Assembly (NCBI RefSeq): GCF_963662255.1
Contig: NC_085056.1
Span: forward strand, 12,368,123 to 12,432,122
DNA length: 64,000 nt
Source of the DNA: Cinclus cinclus
Lineage: Eukaryota > Chordata > Aves > Passeriformes > Cinclidae
Direction: 5' to 3'
The notes beneath the pieces are model-generated. The model saw nothing but the letters and a program-made list of their open reading frames with translations. It had not been told where the DNA came from and did not search any database. A program made the translations under genes and the position numbers. Positions 39,101-51,390 of this stretch are shown piece after piece; the stretch's first letter is position 1; each line of letters starts with the position of its first letter.

Positions 39101-40640
39101 TTTTTTAGCAAATTGGTCTTGAATGCAAAAGGTCTTGACAGAATTACCTTTTCTAACACATCCCCAGCACACATGCTAATGCTGTTATTTAATGAATAAA
39201 CCCCTCCTTTAATTCAAAATAGTGTTTGACATAATACTCAATACACATGCACTTTCATTTAGTACAATAAAGTTCCATTCCCTTCATTCTAATGTAATTA
39301 CATAGGGCTTACCTAGAAAAACTTTTAATTACATATGCAAAAATAGAGTAATTTAATCAATTATTCTTTATTTTATGAAACAGATAAACCCATAAATATA
39401 AAACATTATAAACAATTAAGCATTTTTTTTTCTGTTTGCAGAATTATTATGCAGTTCTTACATTTTTATTTAAAGTAATCCACACAATTTATGAAAAATT
39501 AAAAACAAGCACTTTTTAGGCAATGTAAATCCTAAATTGAGTTCTCTGTGCACTGAAACTCAAACTCTTATGAGAAGAGTTTAATAAAAACCAATATGCA
39601 CCAGCTCAGTGACACCGAATAAGAATTAAACAAGAAATGCTTTCCAAAATGCGGGAATAAAACGCAATGCATTCATGCTTTGTCCACACAGGCTATTCTT
39701 GCTCATGTACTGAATACACACAGTATTTAAAATAGTCTATCCATCCAATGCAAAATGAGTATGATTAATGGCTAATTGCTCTTTCTTGTTTGCTATCCTT
39801 CACATGCTATGATATCAGAGTTCCACAAGGGCAACTGTAGTGGGCTGGCCAAAAAGCCTGGAGGGGAAAATTAAATCCCCTTCTTAAGCAGCAGACTAGC
39901 AGTCTCCTTCAACAAAGGCTTTCCTTCCCTTGGTGGTAATGTGATTCATTTTCCTATAAAGAAGAAGGCTGGTATTTCAATGCGTAAAGACAGCCATTAC
40001 TGTGACATTTAACAAGCCTGAAACCTCTGGCTTTCTTGCTAACCTAGATCTGCCTTAAGGCTATCAGAGACAAAAGAGGCCTTCTCCTCCAGCAAGCATC
40101 AAAGACCTAATAAAAAGCCAAGAACGAGTAGGCAGTCAGCTTCTGTGTCAGAAATGCAAAATAAAAATATAATCTATGCAAATTTGAGGCATGCAAAAAA
40201 ATCGTGGAACATTGCTTGTGTGTACAGTTGTACTCATAAAACCTGTAATGCACTTTTTGAATTATTCAGCAAGAGGAGGCTGAAAAGCAGCAAAGAAGCT
40301 TATTATGTTTGCTTTGCTTCATAGACTATTAGGTGGACAAAAAGAAAAAGGAATTTAGTTACGCTTGCTTATCTCCTAACCTTATAAACTTGGGATTAAC
40401 AGATCAAAGGAGGATTTGGTTCAGTTGATAGAAAATGGAGCTCTTTTATAGCTGTTCGGTCTCCCTGTCCCTTATGATCAAATGAGCTTAAGCAATTGAT
40501 AAAATAAATGGGGGTTTGAATTCATGTGGTTTAGTGTATGTATTTAATATTTGCTGTATTGCATTGTACATTTGCATGCAAAATTAAGTAACAAGTAAAA
40601 GAAGATTAAACGTTGCACTTTTTTTTATTCTGCTTATGCC
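39100..40640. promoter_or_regulatory. Candidate regulatory element with octamer-motif cluster
   Basis: Repeat-free, AT-rich block with repeated POU-octamer-like words: ATGCAAAA near 39124 and 39334, ATGCAAAAT at 39749, ATGCAAAAT at 40154-40162, perfect ATGCAAAT at 40176-40183, ATGCAAAA near 40191, and overlapping ATTTGCAT/ATGCAAAA within the palindrome TTTGCATGCAAA at 40571-40582. Homeodomain-type words (GATTAATGGCTAATTG at 39763-39778) also occur. An Oct/POU- and homeodomain-responsive enhancer is a reasonable inference. Conservation and activity are untested. Confidence 0.35.
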
Positions 40641-43600
40641 CCACTAGTGGGAACCCGAAGTACAAACACAAGGTGCTGTACTGATACGTTTTAATTTTCT
40701 TCATGAGTTTTTGTGGCACACAGGGCAGCCCTTGTACTACATGTATAAAGTGCTTCTAATGCTTCATTCCCTCATCTTGCCATTGGTCTGAAAATTAACC
40801 CACATCTGACCTCCACCTCGGGTGCTGCACATGGCTGGGATGTGGAGATGGAAACCTGGTCAGTGGTTCAGGCACACTTTGCTCCACACAGCACTGACAT
40901 CAGGCAACTGCCAATAGGCACGGTGCTGCCTCTCTTCTTCCCAACATTTCAAATTGCAATACACCAAAATGTGACTTTATGATAGCAAAGATGGTGCTGT
41001 ATTTTATTCACTCACCAGCTGTTATTTTGCACGTGGCTGGAGATGGGTGTACTCCTGGATGACTTAGAAACAGTTTCACATTTTAAAGGACTGTACATAT
41101 TCATTATAAATCAAAATTAAATTACACATGCTTTTGAAAGCCGAGGTGAACTCATTTAGCTATGAATTACTAGAAGTTATGTATAATTTCATTTTAAAAA
41201 TATCATCCCCTCTACATGTAAAATTGTTTATTCATGACAATTAGGCTATACAATTTCCAGCTACAAAGCACAACATTTAAAAAAGGAATTCAGTAGCTTG
41301 CCTTACTAATTTCTCTGTACTGATTAGTCACATTGGAAATGAATGTTTTGACTGCAGCTTTACCACAAACTTCTAGCTCTGTTACTACAAATGGTTGCCT
41401 ATAGAATAATTGAATGGGAATTGCACAAACTGTCCTCCCATGTGTTTGGTTAATATAATAGCTCATGGGATTTTCCAACTGCCAATTAAGGATTGCTCAT
41501 AATATTAAAATGGCTGAAGAAGAACACCAATGTCTTATTTATCCCTCAATGCTTCTGCATCAGTTATCATTTTGGTGCATTTCTATTATATAATAATTTT
41601 GTTCAGTATATTGTATAGTACTTTAGCAACCAGGACAGAACCATTTTAAAACTAGCATAGCAAGAACTTCTAAGAGTTTTTACAATATTAAGAAAATTTA
41701 TGCCAGAAGAAATTTAAGGAGAGATTTATCAAAGTCATTTAAAAACCTGTCGGGGAAAGAGGCAAATGAAAGCCTTTCCAAGGGAGGAAATGTAAAGTGC
41801 AAAGAACAGATAAAGTCAGAATTCTGTGTGTGATCCTTCTTTGGATGGATCTTCATAACTAAGGGAGAGGTTCTCACCACAGCTGTTAGTGGCTGACTAA
41901 GATAGAGATTTAGCCCAGATAAGGATTGAATCAGTCACTGAGCTGAGAATGGCCACTGTGCTCTAACTGGACAAGTGAAATCAGAACGGTGCAACATGAC
42001 TGAATTGAAAGGTGCAACTAGTAAGATTTCAGACACTGAGGTTGGAATAAACTCGCTCGGTTTTGCAAATTAGACATTTCCCTCCCCCCCCCACCCCGCT
42101 TCTTTCCTTGCTGCTTACTTCAGTTATAAAATGGTTAACTTCTCCAAAACAAACCTGCCAGACCCAGCAGGTCCAAAATCTGTGGATCTGAAGACAGCTA
42201 TGTCAGATCTGCTTTTTCTGTGCTGGATTTTGTTTGGCACATATTACACTTGATGTTTATACAACATAATTTTGCACTGCATGTTTGCTGTCACTATTTA
42301 CTCAGGATCTCAAAAGAACAGGAGGGAAAAAGTAGAAGGAAACTGAGAAAAAGAGGGGAAAATGAAAATGAGAAAGTTTAGCAATGGATACAGAAAGGCA
42401 AGACCTACTATGTAAGTTTGAGTACCAAAAAGCCAAGAATGTTTTCCCTAGCTACAGAAGTATCTCAAACAAGAGGATAAAAGGTTACCTCCTAAACCAT
42501 ACATTTTTTCAGAAATCATATATTCTTTATCCATTTAGGGCTAACATTACAAAGAACAAATAAACAATACAAGTTGGCTACAGATTTTGTCATTTCATTC
42601 AAATGACAGAATATAATTTGTTTTTGTTGGAAATATAACAAACGACAGCCAAGGAATACAATATTCTTTGGCTACAGCATAGATCTATGTACAATTTCAC
42701 TAAAATAAATTAAATAGACACTGGGGGGATAAAACACTATGTTAGTGTATTGTATTACAAAGATAAATGTTAACACTTCCAAACTTGTTTGGCTCAAGAA
42801 GATATACCCAATGTATTGTAAAAATATCTTCAGGATAACTGGTCTCAAAATTACTTTATGAAACCATGGTATTTGCAATCTAAGAAATAAAATAGAAAAT
42901 GCTTCATTTTAGCCACACTATTTGGTAGCACCTTAACCAAACAAAGGACAATAGAAGACTCCATTTCCCTTTCTTAATGTTTAAAAGAAATACAGTGGGT
43001 AAAGGTACAGTTAGTTTCTGTAGCATCTCAAATTCAAGAAGTTTTTACTTACTATCACAGGAACGTTTAGATATTCTTTAATTCAATACATATTAAATCA
43101 ATGTGTTAAAAATTGTTATGTTAAAAAACAAGTACTCTATAAGCAGAAAATGCTGAACTTGAAATGCAGACCTATGGATGGCCTGCTCCTTATCTGTCTT
43201 ATCATTCCATTCTGTATTTGCAACATTGCTGAAGCTTTGCTATTAAAAATTACTAGTGAGGAAAAGTTACTGGGAAGTATTCATGGTACTTAAGTGATAT
43301 AGGGAGCATCTGTCTCCATCACAGTGCCTGCTGCTTCACCTTGCCTTTCAATAATATGTAAGACCATTGGTTATCTAGAAGACTCAGGCTAAAAGCTTTA
43401 GGAGGTTTATTATTATAACCAAACACTGGGGTCCCACAGTGTTATACATGTGGTATAAAGTCCTGTTATTACTTATGGTGTGGAGTCTTAAAACTGAAAA
43501 TAGACGCACTTAGAAAGTGGCACATTTTGCTGGTTTGTAATTAAAGTGCAATTCTGTAGATACGGATTAAGAACTTCTGGCATTAAGCTTTCCTTAGAAT

Positions 43601-46600
43601 CAGAAAGGTCATATTATGGTTTCTGCAAAGTGATCTCTATTTCCCTCTGTTGATGGACTTCCCATGTTATATTGAGTTGAGTTCTTTCTAAATGCATTTG
43701 TCATGTAAACCTCAATTAAGACCTCAGCTGCGGGATAGATGCATTCCCACATGGTAGGTACTACATTTTGCAGTCCAGTAAGCTGATTCTAAAGAGTTAC
43801 ATGATGAATCCATGGACAAGCAAAAGTTGTGACTGAAGTGGAAACACCTATCTATTCTTAAAGGGACTCTGTTGATCCTGTACAAACAGTACTAATTATA
43901 AATATTAGATTAAGTCATATTGTGCTATATATAAAGTTCCTCAAATACACAGAATCTTAGTTTTACTACATAAGTATTTTCTGCAGTTCCTCTAACTTAT
44001 TTGATTGTCAATCCAAACATAACATTTCTGTACACTGAAACATGCAGTATCAATATGCAACAATCTAAAACACCACAAGAACTTTCAAGTATTCCTTGGT
44101 ACTTTCTGAATGATTATGCAACAACTAATGCTTCATAACGACCATTACAGAATTTTACTGTAATGAAAGAACTGCAAACCTGTGCTGAAAAAAGCCAGCA
44201 GGCACATACACAGAATAAATTATATCCAGTTTCTTAATATCTGGTTTTCCCTCTAAAGTTATTGCCAAGAACAGACACACACTGCACATTTTATATCCTA
44301 CAGTTAAAGTTCTTAGAAGTATTATTAGTTGCTTTCTTTGGCAATGCAACAAAATATACCTCCAACGCTCAGGTAACTGGATATGGCATTAGCTGAAGCA
44401 ATTTGCTGAACACAGGCTTTCGTACTCAAAATATGTTACAGAACTCCACTATATCATGAATAAATACTACAGCTAAAAGTCATCAGAGAAAGCACAGGAG
44501 AGTCTGCACATGTGAGAGTAACTCAAAGAAAGTCTGGTTTTATTTTAAAATTTTTCATGTGCAGAAAATCTTCAAGTTCAAGAATTTCAATCTAAAAAGT
44601 TCTAGTTTAATTATGAAAAAATGTTACTAGACTAAAGACTCTTATAAACACTCCCTGTGTGAACTCCTTCAGGAAAGGCTGTGAATATCATTCCCTAGTG
44701 AATAGTTTCACACACACACACAAAGTAAGACAGGAAACAATAACACGGAGGAAGGAAAATAGAGCAAGACCACTTTATTGCTTGTTATTAGAATGTAGCA
44801 TAAAAGGATTGCAAGACTAAGGGGATCTTGAGACTTGAGTTATTTGAATAAGTTCCCATAAAATTCCACAGCAAAAAGGACACTTGTGCAGGTGGAGCCT
44901 GCTTGTTCCCTTCCTCTGTGGAACTTGGTGTTTGCCAGGTCCCCACCAGGTCTTCACTCACTGATTTAATCTACTTTCTCTTAGTGTATTCACCTCCCTC
45001 TCTGCCAACAGAAATGCTCTGCCTCAGCAGCAGAGCAGTTTGAATTCTCTCTCTCTTTGGCCATAAAGAGACCTTTCCTTTGAAAGTGCACTATTTTCTG
45101 AATGAATTATTCACCAGAACTACCACTGACAATGGAGTCAACATTATCTGCTTTGTACCCTTCAAAGAAGAGTATCAAGGTAATAAGTAGTACAAGGACA
45201 GCCCAATACTGCAATTGTTATTTCTTGTTAAAGATAAGAAAACAGTCATTAGGAGCATACCAGTGGGGTTACAGAAGATGCTGGCACTAAAACAGGAGTT
45301 CTTTCTGTGACAGCTCAGATGTTGTCAGAAATTTGCCAGAAAAATCTCTTAGAGCAGCCACGTTTGAAGAATAAATGTCAGACAAACAAATGATTCAGGG
45401 ACAGTGTTTCAACTGAAGGACTGTTCTGCTGGTTCCTAATTTACCTGTCATAACCCTGCCCATGACCAGATTTGGATTTCACCTACTGCGTCTGTATTTT
45501 TTCATTCCTACAAGGACTAAACACCTCAAGGGCTACAGAATCACTGCTGAACCAAGAAACATTAAAAGAAAGGAAGAAGCTGCAGACCCATGCTGCTCTA
45601 GGAACACCATGACCAAAAGCTGGTTATCATCAATACCTTATCAATCTAAAGGTTACCATGAAGCCTAGCTCCTTCCTATTTTGTTTTACTGATTATTTTC
45701 AATCTACTTGCAATACAGAAAAATAAAAAGGCATGCAAAAAATTACAGAAAATGCCAGGTCAGTTTATGTTTGGAAAGAAGAGGTAGAATTTAAATTGAT
45801 AAAGTGAAAGTCTAATATCAACAACCTGAAATCCAGCAGACGTGCCATCAGCATACATAAAGAGGAGAACTACTAGATAGAAATAGCTACAAGGAAATAC
45901 AGGGGAGAACACACAAACACACCCCAAATAGCAGCTCATCACTTAATCACTTTAGCAGTAAATATGTTAAAACCTATAGATAAATCAGCTGAAATCACTC
46001 TGTGTCTGAAGCAGTGAAATAAACTGAGGAACATTCGAGAACACTCACAACTCAGAAGCGACTGTTCTTTGCTTTTAGGCCAGCTTTATCAACTGCTACC
46101 TAAGCGAAGAGGCAAACAAAAATTTGAAGGGAAAATCTAATACGAAGAATAAATTCATGAGCTGAAGTCCACCCCAAAACCAGGTATTCAGAATTTGGGG
46201 CAAATCTCTTCACAGAGATCAAGAGCCATACGGAGGCAAGAGCAAAAGAAAAGTAATTCTTTGCCAAGAAAGAAATCTTACACGTTCTTAACTGAGTCAG
46301 AAAATGTTTGTACCAGGATTCGGTGCTGATACACAGCTAGTTGTGTTTTCTGAGCATCAGACTGCTGCACACAAGAGCTGTGCACCTGGGAGTCCCCGTG
46401 CAAACATACCACCTCTTAAACATTCACTTCAGATAGCACATGTGTTTTAAAACGACCAATTAGGAAAGCATTTAACTGCTGCCATTTACAGGATTTTTCT
46501 CTGCTTCTGAAGTTCAGCTGTAGATATAGGTCAGCAGTCTCATAATATTCATTACTTGTGTTATTTATTTACATTTTTTGAAACTTCACTCATGCAATTA

Positions 46601-47950
46601 AGATGCTGATAACATTATTACCAGCTTCTCCATTCCTGTTAGCATACTACAGATCTCAGGGGTGCTTTTACAGAAAACAAAGATTATTTTGCTTAACATT
46701 TGGCCATGAAAGTTGCTTTTCCCATGCAATTCTGGGACCCCAGAGACAATCTGTGTTAAAAAGTGTAATGTTCAGTCAAAATTCAAGTAGACATTTTCTC
46801 CATGTGTGTGTTCAGAAAACAGACTGCAATGTTGACAAATCAATGGAAAAGAGCCTTACAGCAAAACAAAGTTTAATTTTGGAATATTCTGTGCTGATTT
46901 AAGTCTTACTTCTGGACAGCTAAATCACCATATCCTCACTGCCAAACTTGGTCTACGGTAAAATAACAAAGACGTCAAATACTCTGTAAGGCCTCAGTGA
47001 TTTCCAAAGAGAAGAATCAGAGGCTCAGTTTAAGGTATCAATATGTATAATTCAGGAAAGAAAAAAAGTCTGGAAGCTGTAAAAACTTGATTTTGTTGAA
47101 AACAGTTCCTAATGAAAACGTTTATGTAATGCTGGTTGATTTTACCTTCCAGAAAAAAACATTTTGATGGACAGCTTTAATTTCAAGTTGCATACCTTTA
47201 GCATACATGTTCTGTGAATGTTTTTGCAAAAACAACACCAAACAAAAATCATCTTCCATGCAAGAATTATTTATGTGCTCTGTACAGGTCTCTAGCCCCA
47301 AACAATCTATGCAGTGGTTAGCTATTAATAACAAGAAACTTAACAGGATACATAACTGGTATTATTCATGTACCCCATTCTATTATATTAAGAGATGTGG
47401 AGCACTGTTCACTTTTTAGCTCCTGTCCCCTTCTTTTTACAATATCTGATAACTTTCCACTAACTCAGCTCATATTACTAAAGGAAACAAATCTAAACTA
47501 CTTACATATTACTACATATAAATATAAAAATGCAGATGAGATATTTGAAGATTTCAGATCCTTAACCAAAGCCATCATCATAAACTTGCATTTCTCTCAC
47601 ACAGAAATACATTAAAGTATTTTCCCTAGTATTTAATTAAAGAACATAATCTGAATAACAGAAGTTTTAATTAACTGAAATCATTAAGGAAACATCAAAA
47701 TCTATGATGTTATGATTTACAAAGAGAAAAAGTAAGCAATATGCATGAATTGCCAGGTATATGAAACTACTTAATAAGCTACATTTACAGTGGAAAAACA
47801 TGCAAGTAGAAAGTAAAATAGGAATTTTTACTATCAGCAGATTTTTTTATTGTGAAAAACCCTTAATCAGTGACAATTAAGTACTTACAAATACATGTCA
47901 GTTGGGTTGAAAACCATCCCAAAAGCAACTTTTGAGGAAAAGAAAACATT
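40641..47950. other. Long unique non-coding stretch
   Basis: About 7 kb without a recognisable gene. Landmarks are a C-rich run at 42084-42097, a (CA)7 tract at 44709-44722, and a passage at about 41881-41985 that weakly resembles a MIR/L2 3' region (AAGGATTGAATCAGTCACTGAG...CTGTGCTCTAACTGGAC). The longest open frame (99 codons, 46603-46902) has no known motif. Confidence 0.5.
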
Positions 47951-47972
47951 TTATTATTATTATTATTATTAT
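47951..47972 (+). repeat. (TTA)7 microsatellite
   Basis: Seven uninterrupted TTA units. A short trinucleotide array with no coding context. Confidence 0.95.
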
Positions 47973-50900
47973 CAAAGATGTTGAAAGTTAAACATTTCTT
48001 TATGGGGGCTCAGCAGGTGTTTTATCCATTATGAATTTTTTGTCCTACTTTTCCCACAATTTGTAACCAGTGTGAAAGTAAAATAAAATGCGTAGATAGT
48101 GATATCTTCTATAATAAAAACAAATCATGCATCTCAAAACCTATATTTGGCAGCTGCCTTCTCATGTGTCTTGCTGAAGACGTCAATGTTGTCCATACTG
48201 TTTTCAAAGCACACTAAATTTCTAAGTAGGTTTCCATCAGATATTAAGTAGCCCATCAAACTCTTTCCCATTTACATTAATTCCCAAATAATTCCATATG
48301 AATTAGGTAGCTAACCACCTTCAATCTGGTCTGCTCATTGGAGTTCCATTCACAACCTTAAACACCTCAACACCTTTGAAAATAGGGTCCTCATTGCCTT
48401 TATAAATAGAGATTTTGCCTACTCATTGCCATCTTCCACGCCTTCCACAAAAGCGAAAAAAGTGATCCAAAGCTCAGGTAACTATTCAGACCAAGATGAT
48501 TGAATACAGCATTAAGCTCAAACCTAAAATATTACCGCCACTGATTTTCAGCAACTTTCAGAAATAAAACCCATTTTCTCCATAGCTAAAGCAGGCTTTT
48601 CCATCTCTTCTTTACACTCGCAACCTGCTCCATGCCAGATGGGTGCAGGAGTGTGCTGCCTATGAGGATTCACTCACAGAGCTGAAAAACATGGCTGGGC
48701 TGTTCAAAATCTAAAGGAGTTGAACATTGTCTGAGGCAGTTCTTAATTTGATTGGGATTTAAGCACTTAAGTCCTCTACATTTCTTTTAATATCTGTTCA
48801 CTGATAGCCTAAGTGAAGGAACTGTATTCTGATTGAATAAGTGAACATGGTCACCTCCACCAGGGGCCCATCTTGATATGCTTCTGTGTCTGCTTGTTTC
48901 ATACCAACTCCAGAAATATAATCACACTAATTAAGACACATTTAATTATTATATCATCCTTTTGCTGAAATCTTAAAGGTAAGTACTGCAAATCTACCAA
49001 CTGCAAAAAGAAGAAAATTATTATAAAGGATCAAGACAACAGTAAATAAGGCAAAGAAGCTTGGAATACAAAGCTTCTCTTGGCAACCCAATGTTTTATA
49101 CAATAATAACTAGGTCCTTTTGCTAACATGCTGGTGAAGAAAGCAGTATGGGAAGTTTTGTTTGGATTCATTTTTTCTTTTTTTTTTTACTTCTTACTTT
49201 GAACAATTCATGAATCATTTAATGAAAATACCTATAAGTAAATAGTGGTTCAGAGTGAAGGCAATGTAAATGGAAATGTACTTGAGAGGATGTGAAACGG
49301 CTCACTGCATTAAAGCAATGCAGGACTCCAGTTCTGATGTGGTATCATCATTTCACCTTCAGAGATGTTTTACCACATCTATGTAGTAGACTTATTTAAG
49401 ACAAACTAGAAGAACAAAACACAAATCTGTAACTAAAATTCTTGTATATCAAAATATATTAGAATCTAGACTAAAAAGAAAATGAAAGCAAACCATATAA
49501 AGAAATATAACAGTGGGTTTTTTTAAACCTATGGCTTAGAAAATTTTGGAGACCACCCATAAACTTGTGGCTTATAAAACAAAAATTACTATTACAGCCT
49601 ATTTATAAAAATACACTCAATCATTGCATCTGAATATATACATCTATGGCCCATGACTAATGATTTGATATTCTGAAATCTGAATACCCTGCCAATCAGA
49701 GGCCTCCAGCCCACATTCTTAGTGGTCCTACTTGAAATTGTATTGTTTTCAAGTACATTGGATTAGAAAATAAACTCTACTGCTGATTCTGGAAAACTGT
49801 CAAAGACATAAAAAGCCACTCAAAGCAAATAGTAAATTAGTCTGTGATTTATGCGCAACATCGTAAAATGATCAAAGTCAGATACACATTCTGAAATGTG
49901 TAGGGAACCAAAAAATGTACCAGGTCCTGTTAATATATGGAATTAGCAAAGATCTCCCAAATGACTTAAGTTAATTCAAGCCCCTTGTTCACAATTAGAC
50001 TCTTACCATGAAATCTGCCATTCAGTTCCTTACTATCACATCTATGCCAAGAAAGTAGCACAAACTGGAAAAGAGTTAGATTGCTAAACCCTTACATCTT
50101 TTCTTTCCCATAAAAAAATACTTTTAAAGAAATGTATTTTCTTTCATGTGAACTTGATGCTGTCTAATTTAATTCTTGATGTTTCTTCCATTGTACGGCA
50201 AGGCGTCCTTTGAGGAAGGAGAAAAAACAGCTTGTGTTTTGATAACAAACACATAAAAAATAGTTGCATCTCTGCTTTCAAAGAGACAAGCTGTTTTTAT
50301 TTCCTCTGAAGAAGCTCATTACAATATGATGGACAAAATGTCAGAAATAATTAAGTGCAAAAGGTGGGTTTTTTTCTTGAGAGATACCAGCTACTGGAAA
50401 TGCTGTTGGTTTTTTCAGGGTTCTCTTTCCCTTCCTCCCCCCCCCCCAATTCTTGGTCACTTAATATGAATTTATTGCAAAACAAATAAAAAGCAAAAGA
50501 AGCCTAAAAAGAGAAAGACACATCCAACATGAAAATAGGATTAATGCTTTTACTAAGTGGAAAGAAAGTTAAAAGGGTTTGCTGTTGGAATAGACTATTG
50601 CCTGACAGTGTTCACATCCACACACACAAAATCAAACTCTTTGCACTTTACAGGAGGAGCAGAGCTCTCTCAGGCCTAAAAGCCTTTGCACTGTTCTCAT
50701 TTCAGATTGAGGGGGTCGTGCTTTCCCCCACCCTGGGGTCAGCATCATAAACATCAGCCCATCAAGATAAGAAGGTTAAGGCAGATGATATTAATTACCT
50801 GTCCTTTCAAGTTATCCCTGTCTCACATCTGGTTTCCTCTTTGTAACATTCATCTAGGTCCATAAAAGCAGGGGAGTGGGGAAGAACAGAAAACCACTTG

Positions 50901-51328
50901 AGCAGCTCTGTCCTTCCCCAGGCAGCTGATGGATGGCACAGTGTGCTCTGCTTGCTGCACACTCGCTCAGACACACTCAGGGCATCAGGCAATCCTGCAA
51001 ACTCAGGTCTGGCTGGAATCAGACTGTGAGGTTTGCTCTAGCCAGACCAAAATACTGACAGAAATCCACTCTGCATCTTTTTCCTTTTTCTACTTTTTCC
51101 ATAAATTGCTGGTACCAATCAGACTTTTCCAGGCATATCACATGGGTGTTTCTCAAAGCCTGGCACTGACAGTCTTAAACAAATCAAATATTTGTGCCTT
51201 AGCAATTCAACACGCTTAATAGACCTCACTGTCTGGGCATCTCTCCTTGCCTTTATTTCACTACATTACTTGTCACTCAGACCACACAGATGGTAACTGC
51301 TCCAGCAGCATCTGTCAGGTCTGCACCA
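47973..51328. other. Unique non-coding stretch
   Basis: No gene recognised. It includes a weak CTCF-like word CCACCAGGGGCC at 48857-48868, T-rich runs near 49170-49190 and a C11 run at 50437-50447. A GC-richer patch at about 50700-50960 carries only short open frames without known motifs. Confidence 0.5.
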
Positions 51329-51341
51329 GAAGAAGAAGAAG

Positions 51342-51386
<45 letters not shown>
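51329..51386 (+). repeat. (GAA)n plus poly-A tract, 58 bp
   Basis: Four GAA units lead into an uninterrupted run of 45 A (51342-51386). A pure A run this long at the 3' side of non-repetitive sequence suggests a recent retroposed copy or an expanded microsatellite. The similar words CAGTCTTAAAC (near 51169) and AAGTCTTTTAAC (just after the tract) could be a poor target-site duplication, but they do not match exactly. Length may also be affected by sequencing or assembly error. Confidence 0.92.

Positions 51387-51390
<4 letters not shown>

Noticed and set aside
44760..45100. Moderately GC-rich segment considered as a solo LTR
   Set aside because: No TG...CA termini with a flanking duplication, no primer-binding site, and no second copy in the window.
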